Shown here one piece after another: positions 46,506 to 57,499 of a stretch of 64,000 nucleotides of DNA. The notes beneath the pieces are model-generated. The model saw only the letters and a list, made by a program, of their open reading frames with translations. It was not told the DNA's origin and did no database searches. Every line of letters begins with the position of its first letter. Within the stretch, counting starts at the first letter, position 1. This stretch comes from Legionella gratiana. Its GTDB lineage: Bacteria > Pseudomonadota > Gammaproteobacteria > Legionellales > Legionellaceae. The stretch covers positions 71,328-135,327 of the forward strand of contig NZ_LNYE01000003.1 in assembly GCF_001467695.1 (NCBI RefSeq), given 5' to 3'. The translations under genes were made by a program, and so were the position numbers.

Positions 46506-46531
46506 ACAGACATTTAATTAAATGCGTCTGT
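46506..46531. promoter_or_regulatory. Palindrome in the gltA/gyrA divergent region
   Basis: A perfect 14-bp palindrome CATTTAATTAAATG (46511-46524) sits inside outer arms ACAGA and TCTGT. It lies 49 bp before the gyrA start and could be an operator or part of the gyrA promoter, which is supercoiling-controlled in many bacteria. Confidence 0.4.
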
Positions 46532-46579
46532 ATGCTATTCTTCATCATTAAAATTTTTCATCAAGGATACGTCCAAACT

Positions 46580-49180
46580 ATGGTTTATCTAGCGAAAGAA
46601 GTCTTGCCAGTTAATATTGAAGATGAGTTAAAGCAATCCTATCTGGATTATGCAATGAGTGTCATAGTAGGCAGGGCCTTGCCTGATGTACGTGATGGAC
46701 TTAAACCTGTTCATCGACGCGTTCTTTATGCGATGAGTGAGTTAGGTAATGATTGGAATAAACCTTATAAAAAATCTGCACGTGTTGTAGGGGATGTGAT
46801 CGGTAAATACCATCCTCATGGTGACACAGCAGTGTATGATACTATTGTTCGCATGGCGCAGCCTTTTTCAATGCGCTATCTTTTGGTTGATGGCCAGGGT
46901 AATTTCGGTTCAGTAGATGGTGATGCCCCAGCAGCAATGCGGTATACCGAAGTAAGAATGTCTAAAGTAGCACATGCTTTACTGGCAGATTTGGATAAAG
47001 AGACGGTTGACTTTAGCCCCAACTATGATGAAACAGAGTTTGCCCCGGTAGTATTACCTTCAAGAATACCTAATTTATTGGTTAATGGTTCTTCAGGTAT
47101 CGCTGTAGGTATGGCGACTAACATTCCCCCACATAATCTTAGTGAAGTGATTAATGCCTGCATTGCTTTAGTTGATGATCCTGAAATTGGTTTAGATGAG
47201 ATTATGCAAATCATTCCTGGCCCTGATTTTCCTACCGCTGCCATCATTAATGGTAGAGCTGGAATTATTCAGGGATATCGTACAGGAAAGGGGCGCGTTA
47301 TTATTCGAGCTCGAACAGAAATTGAAACTGATGAAGATTCTGGGCGTCAGTCGATTGTCATTACCGAGCTGCCTTATCAAGTGAATAAAGCGCGTTTGGT
47401 TGAACGTATTGCTGAATTGGTAAGAGATAAAAAAATTGAAGGAATTTCAGGTCTTAGAGATGAATCAGATAAGCAAGGTATGCGTGTTGTTATTGAATTG
47501 AAACGACAAGAAGTTGCTGAAGTGATTCTAAATAACTTGTATGCCCAAACTCAAATGCAAAATGTTTTTGGAATTAATATGGTTGCATTGGTTGATGGAC
47601 AACCTCGTACTTTAAATTTGAAACAAATTCTAGAGTATTTTATTAAACATAGACGTGAAGTAGTAACGAGAAGAACTTTATTTGAATTGAAAAAAGCGCG
47701 AAGTCGAGCGCATTTGTTAGAAGGTTTAGGAATTGCTTTAGCTAACATCGATGAGATGATTGCTTTAATTAAACAATCACCAACCCCGCAAGATGCAAAA
47801 CAAGCCTTGCTTGCAAAATTATGGCAACCAGGTTTGGTTAAAACGATGTTGGAACGTGCAGGTTCAGATGCTTCGCGCCCAGATGATTTGGCTGTTGAAT
47901 TCGGCTTGAGTGTCGAAGGCTATAAGTTATCGGAGGCACAAGCCCAGGCCATTCTTGAATTAAGACTGCATCGTTTAACCGCTTTGGAACAAGATAAAAT
48001 TTTAGATGAATTTGAAGAGCTATTGAAGTTGATTCGAGAGTTGTTAGACATATTGGCCTCGCCAGAGCGATTGATGCAAGTCATTCGCGATGAATTGGTT
48101 GAAATAAAAACTCAGTTTGGTGATGAACGTCGTACTGAAATGATTGAATCACAAGAAGATTTAACCATTGAGGACTTAATTACAGAAGAGAACGTTGTTG
48201 TAACCTTATCACATCAAGGCTATGTTAAGTATCAACCAATTAGCGCATATCAAGCTCAGCGCCGTGGTGGTAAGGGAAAATCTGCTACCAATGTTAAAGA
48301 TGAGGATTTTGTTTCTCGTTTGGTTATTGCAAGTACCCATGATACTTTGCTTTGTTTTTCGAATCATGGAAAGCTTTATTGGTTAAAAGCTTATGAACTT
48401 CCTTTAGCCAGCCGTATTTCTCGTGGTCGACCAATTATAAATATATTACCGCTTGCGGAAGGTGAAGAAATTAATGCTATGCTGCCTGTAAGAGAATATT
48501 TAGATGAATATTATGTATTTATGGCAACCAAGAAAGGCACTGTTAAAAAGGTATCTTTAAATGCCTTTAGTAGACCGCGTTCTAATGGAATTATTGCTGT
48601 AGATTTGGATGAAGATGATAGTTTGGTTGGTGTGGATATCACTGATGGTAGCAAAGACATTATGCTATTTACTGATGCAGGTAAAGTTGTGCGTTTTGAT
48701 GAAAATAAGGTAAGACCAATGGGACGTACCGCTCGTGGAGTGAGAGGTATTCGTATCGAAGATGATCAGGCGGTAATTTCTTTAGTTGTTGCTCATCCTG
48801 ATGGAACTATATTAACTGCAACAGAAAATGGATATGGTAAACGCACTTCAATTGATGAATACCGTGTTTCTGGACGAGGAGGACAAGGGGTAATTTCAAT
48901 TCAGGTGAATGAGCGTAATGGCAAAGTAGTTCGTTCAGTACAGGTAACAGATGCAGATGAGGCCATGTTGATTACCGACAAAGGGACTCTGGTGCGCTTT
49001 AAAGTCAATGAATTATCGGTCATCGGCAGAAATACTCAAGGTGTTCGTCTTATTAATGTGAGTTCAGGTGAAAAAGTAGTTGGAATGCAAAAAATTGAAG
49101 ACTTAGGTGAGGATTCCAATGATGTAAATAATGATGCAGTTGAATTTGAAGAAAGTAGTGATGACAACTCGAGTATATAA
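46580..49180 (+). CDS. gyrA: DNA gyrase subunit A
   Basis: An 866-residue subunit that cuts and reseals DNA during supercoiling. The start [20 protein letters not shown] at 46580 has AAGGA upstream; a longer reading from 46532 adds residues unlike the family. The quinolone-resistance region is [20 protein letters not shown], with Thr83 and Asp87, a wild-type combination. The catalytic Tyr122 is in [10 protein letters not shown]. The C-terminal pinwheel with six blades includes the GyrA-box-like QRRGGKGK. An acidic tail ends the protein. Its last 20 bases overlap serC. Confidence 0.97.
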   Translation: MVYLAKEVLPVNIEDELKQSYLDYAMSVIVGRALPDVRDGLKPVHRRVLYAMSELGNDWNKPYKKSARVVGDVIGKYHPHGDTAVYDTIVRMAQPFSMRYLLVDGQGNFGSVDGDAPAAMRYTEVRMSKVAHALLADLDKETVDFSPNYDETEFAPVVLPSRIPNLLVNGSSGIAVGMATNIPPHNLSEVINACIALVDDPEIGLDEIMQIIPGPDFPTAAIINGRAGIIQGYRTGKGRVIIRARTEIETDEDSGRQSIVITELPYQVNKARLVERIAELVRDKKIEGISGLRDESDKQGMRVVIELKRQEVAEVILNNLYAQTQMQNVFGINMVALVDGQPRTLNLKQILEYFIKHRREVVTRRTLFELKKARSRAHLLEGLGIALANIDEMIALIKQSPTPQDAKQALLAKLWQPGLVKTMLERAGSDASRPDDLAVEFGLSVEGYKLSEAQAQAILELRLHRLTALEQDKILDEFEELLKLIRELLDILASPERLMQVIRDELVEIKTQFGDERRTEMIESQEDLTIEDLITEENVVVTLSHQGYVKYQPISAYQAQRRGGKGKSATNVKDEDFVSRLVIASTHDTLLCFSNHGKLYWLKAYELPLASRISRGRPIINILPLAEGEEINAMLPVREYLDEYYVFMATKKGTVKKVSLNAFSRPRSNGIIAVDLDEDDSLVGVDITDGSKDIMLFTDAGKVVRFDENKVRPMGRTARGVRGIRIEDDQAVISLVVAHPDGTILTATENGYGKRTSIDEYRVSGRGGQGVISIQVNERNGKVVRSVQVTDADEAMLITDKGTLVRFKVNELSVIGRNTQGVRLINVSSGEKVVGMQKIEDLGEDSNDVNNDAVEFEESSDDNSSI

Positions 49181-50252
49181 TTTTGGTGCTGGACCTGCGA
49201 TGCTTCCTGAGGCCATACTCCGGGAAGCCCAGGAGGAGTTTCTAGATTGGCAAAATTTAGGTATTTCTGTTCTTGAGGCGGGGCATCGCAGTTCAGAGTT
49301 TATGGCACTTTTAAACCATGCGGAACAAACATTAAGAGAGCTACTTACTGTTCCTCGAAATTATCAGATTCTCTTTTTAGGAGGAGCTGCTCGTACTCAA
49401 TTTGCGATGATTCCAATGAATCTTTTACATCCGAATGAACAAGCAGGTTATTTAGTTACAGGAATATGGTCGCATATGGCTTTTTCTGAAGCACAATATT
49501 TAAAAAAAGCATATTGTATCGCCAGTAGTGAAGAAAATTCCTACAAAAGTATTCCTAGAGCTAAAGACTGGGAAATAAAACAAAATACAGCCTATGTTTA
49601 TTATACTGCTAATGAAACGGTTAATGGCATTCAGTTTTCCTATGTTCCTCAAACTAAAGAAATCCCTTTAATTGCTGATATGACTTCCTCTCTACTTAGC
49701 GAGCCTTTGGATATTAGCAAATTTGGTTTGATTTTTGCTGGGGCGCAGAAGAACATAGCTAATGCGGGTTTAACTATAGTGATTATACGAGATGATTTAT
49801 TAGAAAGAGCACCAAATCCTCATGTGCCAACGATGCTTCATTATAAAACTCAAGCGGAGCATCATTCGCTTTATGCTACTCCACCGGTATTTAATTGCTA
49901 TTTAGCTGATAAAATGTTTCGTTGGATAAAAGCACAAGGTGGAGTTGATGCAATGTATAGCCTCAACTGTCAAAAAGCAGCTAAATTATACCAATATTTA
50001 GATAGTTCTGAATTTTATAGTACTCATATAGATAAAGATGCACGCTCCATAGTTAATGTATGTTTCTCCCTTAACAATGCTCGATTAGAAAGCGAATTTC
50101 TTAGGTTGGCACAGATAAGAGGTTTATATGCCTTAAAAGGCCATAGATTAGTAGGTGGGATTCGTGCGAGTTTATATAATGCCATGCCTATGGCTGGAGT
50201 GGATGCTTTAATTGAATTCATGTCTGAATTTGCGAAGGAAAACAATCTGTGA
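49161..50252 (+). CDS. serC: Phosphoserine aminotransferase
   Basis: A 363-residue PLP enzyme for serine (and pyridoxine) synthesis. It begins [18 protein letters not shown], with [12 protein letters not shown] and the Schiff-base Lys in [24 protein letters not shown] near the end is also typical. The ATG at 49161 lies inside the end of gyrA (20-bp overlap), the only start giving the conserved N-terminus. It is followed by aroA with a four-base GTGA overlap, as part of a packed gyrA-serC-aroA-cmk-rpsA run. Confidence 0.95.
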   Translation: MTTRVYNFGAGPAMLPEAILREAQEEFLDWQNLGISVLEAGHRSSEFMALLNHAEQTLRELLTVPRNYQILFLGGAARTQFAMIPMNLLHPNEQAGYLVTGIWSHMAFSEAQYLKKAYCIASSEENSYKSIPRAKDWEIKQNTAYVYYTANETVNGIQFSYVPQTKEIPLIADMTSSLLSEPLDISKFGLIFAGAQKNIANAGLTIVIIRDDLLERAPNPHVPTMLHYKTQAEHHSLYATPPVFNCYLADKMFRWIKAQGGVDAMYSLNCQKAAKLYQYLDSSEFYSTHIDKDARSIVNVCFSLNNARLESEFLRLAQIRGLYALKGHRLVGGIRASLYNAMPMAGVDALIEFMSEFAKENNL

Positions 50253-51571
50253 GAATACACAATTTTATAAGTAAACCTGTTGGCTCAATAAAAGGTGAAA
50301 TTACCGTTCCTGGAGATAAGTCGATATCACATCGCTCTATCATTTTTGGTTCTATTGCACGAGGAACAACAATTATTAATGGATTTCTAGATGGTGATGA
50401 TTGCATCGCTACTTTGAAAGCATTTCAAGCAATGGGGGTGACCATAGAAGGTCCTGATGAGCAGCAAGTAGTGATTTATGGTGTCGGCAAATATGGATTG
50501 AAAAAACCGAATCAGGTTCTTGATTGTGGAAATTCAGGAACCAGCATACGTCTACTGACTGGATTATTAGCTGCTCAATCTTTTGATAGCCAATTAACCG
50601 GAGATGAGAGTCTTTTGAAAAGACCTATGTTGCGAATTAGCAAACCACTGACTTTAATGGGAGCTGATATTTCAACAGTTGATGGAAAACCACCAATTAC
50701 TCTTAAAGGCGGGAAAAAACTTCATGGAATTAATTATGTAATGCCAGAAGCAAGTGCTCAAGTAAAGTCATGTATTTTATTAGCAGGTCTTTACGCTGAA
50801 GGTGAAACATTGATCACTGAAACAGGAGTAAGTCGCGATCATACGGAGCTCATGCTAAAAAACTTTTCTTATCCAATACATCGTGCAGGAAATACGTTGG
50901 TAATTAATTCTGCTCATGAATGTATAGCCACTGAAATATATATTCCTGGTGATATTTCTTCAGCTGCATTTTTCATTGTTGCTGCAACAATTATTCCTGG
51001 ATCGGATGTGCTCATACGTAATGTCGGTATTAATCAAACCCGCACTGGCATTATTCATATTTTGTTGGAAATGGGGGCTAATATTACCCTTGAAAATCAA
51101 CGACAACTGGGAGAAGAATGGGTTGCTGATCTGCGTGTTCGATATGCTCATTTAAAAGGAATTAATATATCTGCAAATATGGTCCCTCTTGCAATTGACG
51201 AATTTCCTGCTATTTTCATAGCCGCTGCTTGTGCTCGTGGACAAACTACTCTTCGTGGTGCAAGTGAGTTACGCTATAAAGAAAGCGATCGAATTGCTGC
51301 TATGGTTGATGGTCTAAAAAAATTAGGAATTCAAGCACAGGCATTAGACGATGGTGTTTTCATTGAAGGAGGCACTTTACAAGGAGGTATTGTTGAAAGC
51401 AGAGAAGATCATCGTATTGCTATGTCTTTTGCTATTGCAGGAGCCGTAGCTAGTGCTCCGGTTACTATTAAGAATTGCGCTAATGTAGCTACCTCATTTC
51501 CTTTGTTTGTAGACACAGCCAAGCAACTTCAACTTCAAATAGAGGAAACAGTCGATAATGTACCATTATGA
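50249..51571 (+). CDS. aroA: EPSP synthase (class II-type motifs)
   Basis: The 440-residue enzyme makes 5-enolpyruvylshikimate-3-phosphate in the shikimate pathway. It shows GDKSISHRS, DCGNSGTSIRLLTG, SAQVKS, RDHTE, NQTR and LRYKESDRI. The set G-D-K-S, S-A-Q-x-K, R-x-H-x-E and N-x-T-R is the published signature of class II, glyphosate-tolerant enzymes, unlike E. coli AroA. The start is GTG at 50249, overlapping the serC stop. It overlaps cmk by 14 bases. Confidence 0.95.
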   Translation: MRIHNFISKPVGSIKGEITVPGDKSISHRSIIFGSIARGTTIINGFLDGDDCIATLKAFQAMGVTIEGPDEQQVVIYGVGKYGLKKPNQVLDCGNSGTSIRLLTGLLAAQSFDSQLTGDESLLKRPMLRISKPLTLMGADISTVDGKPPITLKGGKKLHGINYVMPEASAQVKSCILLAGLYAEGETLITETGVSRDHTELMLKNFSYPIHRAGNTLVINSAHECIATEIYIPGDISSAAFFIVAATIIPGSDVLIRNVGINQTRTGIIHILLEMGANITLENQRQLGEEWVADLRVRYAHLKGINISANMVPLAIDEFPAIFIAAACARGQTTLRGASELRYKESDRIAAMVDGLKKLGIQAQALDDGVFIEGGTLQGGIVESREDHRIAMSFAIAGAVASAPVTIKNCANVATSFPLFVDTAKQLQLQIEETVDNVPL

Positions 51572-52247
51572 TGTACCTGTAATAACCCTAGATGGACCAA
51601 GTGGAACTGGTAAAGGGACCTTATGTCAATTGCTTGCAAAACATCTTAAATGGAATATGCTTGATAGTGGAGCAATCTATCGTGTTTTAGCTTATGCAGC
51701 GAGAAAAAATAATACTGCGCCTGACGATACGAAACAATTAGTAGTGTTGGCCCGTTCTCTTAATTTACGTTTTGATCTTTCTGATGAGTATGGCTCACGG
51801 GCAATTCTAAATAATGTAGATGTCAGTCAAGAAATTCGGAGTGAACAATGCGGCCAAGACGCATCTCAGATCGCTGCCATTCCTGAAGTAAGAGAAGCTT
51901 TACTTGAGCGTCAACGTAATTTTGCTCAACCTCCAGGTCTAGTTACAGATGGCCGAGATATGGGGACTGTAGTTTTTCCTAAGGCTATTTTGAAAATATT
52001 TTTATATGCAAATCCAGAAGAAAGAGCAAATAGACGATATTTACAGTTGAAAGAAAAAGGAATTAATGTTAGCCTCGCGCAGGTTGTAGAAGAATTGGCT
52101 AAGCGCGATGTAAGGGATACTGCACGAACGCATGCGCCATTAAAGCCTGCAGCTGATGCAGTGCAAATTGATACAACCAGATTATCCATTGTACAAGTGT
52201 TCGATAATGTATTAAACTTAATTAATGAACGTCTATACAGTGTTTAA
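51558..52247 (+). CDS. cmk: Cytidylate kinase
   Basis: A 229-residue kinase phosphorylating CMP and dCMP. The P-loop is [12 protein letters not shown] (near residue 15), followed by [25 protein letters not shown] and a lid with [10 protein letters not shown]. The C-terminal segment [15 protein letters not shown] is conserved. It starts inside aroA (14-bp overlap) and precedes rpsA, a standard order in gammaproteobacteria. Confidence 0.95.
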   Translation: MYHYDVPVITLDGPSGTGKGTLCQLLAKHLKWNMLDSGAIYRVLAYAARKNNTAPDDTKQLVVLARSLNLRFDLSDEYGSRAILNNVDVSQEIRSEQCGQDASQIAAIPEVREALLERQRNFAQPPGLVTDGRDMGTVVFPKAILKIFLYANPEERANRRYLQLKEKGINVSLAQVVEELAKRDVRDTARTHAPLKPAADAVQIDTTRLSIVQVFDNVLNLINERLYSV

Positions 52248-52312
52248 ATGATTGTTGGGGGAAAGATGAGTGGAACTCATTCTTTCATTTTTTTACTAAA
52301 GAGTTTATAAAC

Positions 52313-53992
52313 ATGTCTGAAAGTTTCAAAGAATTGTTCGAGCAAAGTATTGCCGGCGCTCAATTTTATCCTGGTGCCATTATTAATGCTAAAGTTATTG
52401 GTATTGATAGTGATTATGTCATTTTAAATGCGGGTCTAAAATCTGAAGGAATTGTACCTAAAGAAGAATTTTATGACAAAGATGGCGCATTGGAAGTAAA
52501 TTTGGGTGATACGGTTGAAGTAGCCTTGGATTCTGTGGAAGATGGCTATGGCGAAACAATCCTTTCAAGAGAAAAAGCAAAACGTCAGGAAGCTTGGCGT
52601 AAATTATCCAAATCACATGAAAACAATGAAACAGTTACTGGACTTATTTCGGGTAAAGTTAAGGGTGGATTTACTGTTGAAATTGGTTCCATACGCGCAT
52701 TCTTACCTGGTTCATTAGTAGATGTCAGACCTGTAAGAGATCCTTCTTATCTTGAAGGCAAAGAGCTTGAATTCAAAGTAATCAAAATGGATTTAAAGCG
52801 TAATAACATTGTGGTATCACGTCGTGCAGTTGTTGAAGAAGAAAGTAGTGCCGATAGACAAGCATTACTTGAATCCCTACATGATGGTCAAGAACTTCAT
52901 GGTATTGTTAAAAATCTTACCGACTATGGTGCATTTATTGACTTAGGTGGTATCGATGGGTTGCTGCATATTACCGATATTTCTTGGAAACGAGTGAAGC
53001 ATCCGAGTGAAGTATTATCTGTTGGTCAGGATATAAAAGTAAAAGTATTAAGCTTTGATAGCGAGCGAAACCGTGTTTCATTAGGCATGAAACAATTAGG
53101 AAATGATCCTTGGGTTGATCTCGTAGAACGTTATCCTATAGGTAAGAAGTTACAAGGTAAAGTAACCAATATTACTGATTATGGATGTTTTGTAGAAATT
53201 GAAGAAGGTGTTGAAGGCCTAGTCCACATGTCCGAAATGGATTGGACTAACAAAAACGTACATCCTAGTAAAGTAGTTTCACTGGGTGATGTTGTTGATG
53301 TTATGGTTCTTGAAATTGATGAAGAAAGACGTCGTATTTCTTTGGGTATGAAACAATGCGTTGGCAATCCTTGGCAACAATTTGCTGCAAGTTACAACAA
53401 AGGACAAAAAGTAAGTGGCAAGATCCGTTCAATCACTGACTTTGGAATCTTCATTGGTTTAGATGGGGATATCGATGGTTTAGTTCATCTGTCTGATATT
53501 TCTTGGACAGTTCCTGGTGAAGAAGCAGTAAAACAATATAAGAAAGGTCAAGAGATCGAAGCGGTTATTCTTGCGATTGATCCTGAACGTGAGCGTATTT
53601 CTTTAGGAGTGAAACAACTGGAAGGAGATAGCTTCGCAAGTTTTGTTGATGAGTACACCAAAGGAGCAATAGTCAAAGGTACTGTTACTGCAGTAGATCC
53701 AAAAACAGTTACTGTAGCATTAGCTGATGATATTACGGGTACAATTCGTGCAAGTGAATTATCTGATGAGCGTGTTGATGATGCCACGACTGTTGTTAAA
53801 GAAGGTGATGAAATTGAGGCAAAGATCATAAATGTTGATCGTAAAAATCGTTCAATCACACTTTCAGTCAAGGCAAAAGATGCACAAGATGAAGCAGATG
53901 CAATTAAGAAGTACTCTAGAACAGAAGGTTCATCTACAACAACCTTAGGTGATTTGCTCAAAGAAAAAATGGCTAGTAAAGAAAGTGACTAA
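52313..53992 (+). CDS. rpsA: 30S ribosomal protein S1
   Basis: A 559-residue protein with six S1 repeats; the later ones show the motif D(Y/F)G-x-F(I/V) clearly ([60 protein letters not shown]). It binds mRNA and brings it to the ribosome. The start is [12 protein letters not shown]. It is followed by a strong intrinsic terminator. Length matches E. coli S1 (557). Confidence 0.97.
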   Translation: MSESFKELFEQSIAGAQFYPGAIINAKVIGIDSDYVILNAGLKSEGIVPKEEFYDKDGALEVNLGDTVEVALDSVEDGYGETILSREKAKRQEAWRKLSKSHENNETVTGLISGKVKGGFTVEIGSIRAFLPGSLVDVRPVRDPSYLEGKELEFKVIKMDLKRNNIVVSRRAVVEEESSADRQALLESLHDGQELHGIVKNLTDYGAFIDLGGIDGLLHITDISWKRVKHPSEVLSVGQDIKVKVLSFDSERNRVSLGMKQLGNDPWVDLVERYPIGKKLQGKVTNITDYGCFVEIEEGVEGLVHMSEMDWTNKNVHPSKVVSLGDVVDVMVLEIDEERRRISLGMKQCVGNPWQQFAASYNKGQKVSGKIRSITDFGIFIGLDGDIDGLVHLSDISWTVPGEEAVKQYKKGQEIEAVILAIDPERERISLGVKQLEGDSFASFVDEYTKGAIVKGTVTAVDPKTVTVALADDITGTIRASELSDERVDDATTVVKEGDEIEAKIINVDRKNRSITLSVKAKDAQDEADAIKKYSRTEGSSTTTLGDLLKEKMASKESD

Positions 53993-54013
53993 TTTTTTTA
54001 CAGTTAATGAGTT

Positions 54014-54046
54014 AAAAAGCGTAGAAGTTTTTCTACGCTTTTTTTT
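54014..54046 (+). terminator. Intrinsic terminator of rpsA
   Basis: AAAAAGCGTAGAA, loop GTTT, TTCTACGCTTTTT: a stem of nine G/C-containing pairs extended by A-T pairs, followed by a run of T. The classic rho-independent form, 22 bases after the rpsA stop. Confidence 0.92.
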
Positions 54047-54170
54047 GTTTTGTTAATCTGGGTAAAATGAAGTATTACCTAGGTTAATATGGCTTTTCCC
54101 CCAAGATTTTAACTTGTGACTGATTAAGAGACAAGGGTTGACTCAGGCTACAAAAAAAAGGAAGACTCCA

Positions 54171-54461
54171 ATGCGCATATTAATGCTAGTTATTTATATT
54201 CTTCTTATTGTTATTGGCGTTAGCTTTGCTGCTTTAAATGCAACATCGGTAGATGTTAATTTTTATTTTGAAACAATATCAATGCCTATTTCTGTTTTAA
54301 TGACAATCATGTTGGGAGTTGGTGTTTTAATAGGATTTATACTTTTTGTAGCACGATATTGGCGTTTAAAAGCGGAGTGCCATAAACTCAAAAATCAATT
54401 AAAATTAACTGAAAAAGAAATTAAGAACTTACGTTCAATCCCATTGCAAGATCAACACTAG
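54171..54461 (+). CDS. lapA: LapA-family inner-membrane protein
   Basis: A 96-residue protein with two membrane helices (MLVIYILLIVIGVSFAALNA; VLMTIMLGVGVLIGFILFVA), a NATSVDVNFYF link, and a short cytoplasmic coiled tail (CHKLKNQLKLTEKEIKNL). In E. coli LapA partners LapB in controlling LPS synthesis through LpxC turnover. The ATG at 54171 has AAGGAAG upstream; the longer TTG-initiated reading is less likely. lapB follows 42 bp later. Confidence 0.88.
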   Translation: MRILMLVIYILLIVIGVSFAALNATSVDVNFYFETISMPISVLMTIMLGVGVLIGFILFVARYWRLKAECHKLKNQLKLTEKEIKNLRSIPLQDQH

Positions 54462-54503
54462 TTTTATTATTATGAAATATAACATGCACAGAGGAGGGTA
54501 ATA

Positions 54504-55673
54504 ATGATTGATTTATGGCCATTACTATTGCCTGCTGCTGCTTGGTCAGGTTGGTGGATGGCAAATCGTAACAAGTCAAAAGATACTTCAAATCTTTCTA
54601 ATCGTTTATCTCGTGAGTATGTTGTAGGTCTTAACTATCTATTAAATGAACAATCTGATAAGGCTGTTGATATATTTATTAAGTTGTTAGAAGTAGACAG
54701 TGATACAGTTGAAACCCATCTTGCTTTAGGAAGTTTATTCAGACGTCGTGGCGAAGTTGATCGGGCTATTCGTATCCATCAGAATTTAATTGCAAGACCA
54801 CAATTAAGTTTAGTTCAAAAAAAAGAATCCTTAATGGCTTTAGGCCAAGATTACATGAGTGCGGGTTTATTCGACAGAGCAGAACGAATTTTTTTAGAGG
54901 TTGTTGGGCTAGGCGGTTCTAAAGAAACTAGTAGCTTGCATGGTTTATTAGCGATTTACCAACAAGAAAAAGCTTGGGAAAAAGCACTAGATGTGATTAA
55001 AAAATTAGAAATTACGACGGGTACAAGCTTTCATCACCAAGCGGCCCATTATTATTGCGAAATGGCAAGCCAGGCCTTAAAAACCAACGCTTTAGATAAG
55101 GCGGCTTATTGTATTAAACAAGCGATTAATGTAGACGCAGCCTCTGTTCGCGCTAGTTTAATGCATGCAAGCATCGAAATGAAAGAGGGACGTTATAAAC
55201 AAGCGATTCGTTCATTAAAAAAGGTTCCTCAACAAGATGCAGATTTTTTAACAGAAATTATTGAGCCTTTAGTTTTATGTCATAAAGAATTAGATAGCAT
55301 GGATGAGTGTATCAACTATCTTGAGCAGACTTTAGCAGATAATCCCCGCGCTTCAGTTCTTTTTGTTATCGCGGAATATTTAAAACAACAAAAAAATATG
55401 GATGCAGCTATAGATTTTGTAGCTGATAATTTGAGTAAGCATCCATCTATACGTGGTTTAAACCAATTAATTTATTGGCATCTTGAATCTGCTCATGGAA
55501 AAGTACGTGATAAATTACAAATGCTTTATGATATAACTAGCAAATTTTTAGACAATAAACCAGTATATCGATGTGTACACTGTGGTTTTGGTGGAAAGCA
55601 TTTACATTGGCATTGTCCCAGTTGTAAAAACTGGGGAAGAATGAAGCCTGTCCATGGCTTGGAAGGGTATTAA
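54504..55673 (+). CDS. lapB: LPS assembly protein B (TPR plus rubredoxin-like zinc domain)
   Basis: The 389-residue protein has an N-terminal membrane anchor (LLPAAAWSGWWMANRN), a chain of tetratricopeptide repeats (from REYVVGLNYLLNEQSDKAVD onward) and a C-terminal metal knuckle C-x-x-C ... C-x-x-C (YRCVHCGFGG; HCPSCKNWG). This is LapB/YciM architecture; it steers LpxC to FtsH and so limits LPS synthesis. GAGGAGG precedes the start. Confidence 0.95.
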   Translation: MIDLWPLLLPAAAWSGWWMANRNKSKDTSNLSNRLSREYVVGLNYLLNEQSDKAVDIFIKLLEVDSDTVETHLALGSLFRRRGEVDRAIRIHQNLIARPQLSLVQKKESLMALGQDYMSAGLFDRAERIFLEVVGLGGSKETSSLHGLLAIYQQEKAWEKALDVIKKLEITTGTSFHHQAAHYYCEMASQALKTNALDKAAYCIKQAINVDAASVRASLMHASIEMKEGRYKQAIRSLKKVPQQDADFLTEIIEPLVLCHKELDSMDECINYLEQTLADNPRASVLFVIAEYLKQQKNMDAAIDFVADNLSKHPSIRGLNQLIYWHLESAHGKVRDKLQMLYDITSKFLDNKPVYRCVHCGFGGKHLHWHCPSCKNWGRMKPVHGLEGY

Positions 55674-55693
55674 CTATTTTTTAAGAGAATATA

Positions 55694-56806
55694 ATGCAAT
55701 TTATCGATTTAAAAAAACAATATTCAATAATTGAACACGATATTTTAAACAGCATAAAAAATGTTTTGAATCATGGCCAATATATCATGGGGCCTGAAAT
55801 AGCCCAGCTTGAAAAACAATTGGCTGAATTTGTTGGTGTGAAACATGTTATTGCCAATTCAAGCGGAACTGATGCTCTGTTAATGGCGCTTATGGCTTTG
55901 GAAATTAAGCCCGGAGATGAAGTGATTACTACACCGTTTAGTTTTTTTGCTACATCTGAGGTAATTAGTTTATGTCAGGCTAAGCCAATCTTTGTAGATA
56001 TTGATCCACTCACCTATAACATGGATCCTAATCAACTAGAGGATGCTATTACCTATAAAACCAAGGCAATAATGCCTGTCGGCTTATATGGCCAATGTGC
56101 AGATCACGATGAAATTAATGCTATTGCGGAGAAATATGGTATCCCAGTAATTGAAGATGCGGCCCAAAGTTTTGGAGCAACATATAAGGGAAGATACTCT
56201 TGCGCTTTATCTACAATTGGATGTACAAGTTTTTTCCCATCCAAGCCTTTAGGCGGTTATGGAGATTCAGGAGCATGTTTTACTAATGATGCTGCATTAG
56301 CACAAAAGCTAGTTGAAATAAGAATTCATGGTCAAAATGCACGTTATTGTCATAATCGTATTGGCATTAATGGGCGAATGGATACAATTCAAGCCGCTGT
56401 TCTAATTGAAAAAATGAAGCTTTTCCCGGACGAAATTATTATGCGCCAACGGGTTGCAAAAGCATATGATCAAATGTTATCACCTTTAGTAAGAACGCCG
56501 TTTATTCATAGTTATAATACTAGTGTATATGCGCAATATACCATTGAAGTAAATAATCGAGATGCTTTTCAAAAAGCAATGCAAGAATTAGGAATTCCTA
56601 CTGCAGTACACTACCCCATCCCCTTGCACCAACAGACTGCTATGGCTTATTTAGGTTATAAAATAGGTGATTTTCCCCACTCAGAAGAAGCAAGTCGTCG
56701 TGTCATTAGCTTGCCTATGCATCCATATTTACAAGAGGCAGAGCAAAGCAGCGTCGTTGCGGCAGTCAAAAAGGCCCTAACACTACATGAAGAGGTAATG
56801 GCATAA
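55694..56806 (+). CDS. DegT/DnrJ/EryC1-type sugar aminotransferase
   Basis: A 370-residue PLP enzyme: MQFIDLKKQYSIIEHDIL, NSSGTDALLMALMAL, EDAAQSFGATYKG, and the Schiff-base Lys in SFFPSKPLGGYGDSG. The C-terminal motif VHYPIPLHQQTA is typical of WbpE/VioA-like sugar aminotransferases. It should aminate a nucleotide-linked keto sugar for LPS or another surface glycan. It abuts pyrF with no gap (TAA then ATG) and follows lapB by 20 bp. Confidence 0.9.
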   Translation: MQFIDLKKQYSIIEHDILNSIKNVLNHGQYIMGPEIAQLEKQLAEFVGVKHVIANSSGTDALLMALMALEIKPGDEVITTPFSFFATSEVISLCQAKPIFVDIDPLTYNMDPNQLEDAITYKTKAIMPVGLYGQCADHDEINAIAEKYGIPVIEDAAQSFGATYKGRYSCALSTIGCTSFFPSKPLGGYGDSGACFTNDAALAQKLVEIRIHGQNARYCHNRIGINGRMDTIQAAVLIEKMKLFPDEIIMRQRVAKAYDQMLSPLVRTPFIHSYNTSVYAQYTIEVNNRDAFQKAMQELGIPTAVHYPIPLHQQTAMAYLGYKIGDFPHSEEASRRVISLPMHPYLQEAEQSSVVAAVKKALTLHEEVMA

Positions 56807-57499
56807 ATGTCGCCTAAGTTAATTGTTGCTTTAGATTTTAATAAAGAGAGTGATGCTTTAAATTTAATAGAAAAACTTAATCCTCATCATTGTGCATTGA
56901 AAGTTGGAAGTGAACTTTTTACCTTATTTGGAACTCAGTTTGTAAAACGATTGATTCAACAACAATATAAGGTTTTTTTGGATTTAAAATTTCATGATAT
57001 TCCTAATACAGTTGCACAGGCGTGCAAAGCTGGTGCTGATTTAGGTGTTTGGATGATGAATGTACATGCTGCTGGCGGCATAAGCATGATGCAAGCAGCA
57101 AAAAATGCGATTGAGCCTTATGGTTCTAATAGACCTTTATTAATTGCTGTAACGGTTCTTACGAGTTTTAATCAGAATGAATTGAGCACGGTAGGTATTC
57201 ATATACCTATAATAGAACAAGTAAAAAAATTAGCAGTCCTAGCAAAAGAATCAGGTTTGGATGGTGTTGTTTGTTCAGCTCAGGAAGTAAAAGTCATAAA
57301 GAGCATCTGTGAGGCTCAATTTATAACAGTTACTCCAGGTATACGATTGGAGAAAAGCTCAAAAGATGACCAATCAAGAGTAATGACACCAAAGCAAGCT
57401 ATTGAAGAAGGTAGTGATTATTTGGTGGTTGGTCGTCCAATAACCCAAGCAGCAGATCCTGAAAAAGTTATCACTGAAATTTTAAAAGATTTTTGTTGA
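56807..57499 (+). CDS. pyrF: Orotidine 5'-phosphate decarboxylase
   Basis: The 230-residue TIM-barrel enzyme completes UMP synthesis. It has IVALDFNKESDAL, ALKVGSELFTLFG, and the catalytic D-x-K-x-x-D as LDLKFHDIPNT. The phosphate-binding end is DYLVVGRPITQAADP. It starts immediately after the aminotransferase stop and closes the gyrA-to-pyrF run. A hairpin (GCCTACG/CGTAGGC at 57529-57550) follows. Confidence 0.96.
   Translation: MSPKLIVALDFNKESDALNLIEKLNPHHCALKVGSELFTLFGTQFVKRLIQQQYKVFLDLKFHDIPNTVAQACKAGADLGVWMMNVHAAGGISMMQAAKNAIEPYGSNRPLLIAVTVLTSFNQNELSTVGIHIPIIEQVKKLAVLAKESGLDGVVCSAQEVKVIKSICEAQFITVTPGIRLEKSSKDDQSRVMTPKQAIEEGSDYLVVGRPITQAADPEKVITEILKDFC

Noticed and set aside
46580..49180. 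Quinolone-resistance mutation at GyrA position 83
   Set aside because: Thr at 83 is a common wild-type residue and Asp87 is unchanged; no resistance is inferred.
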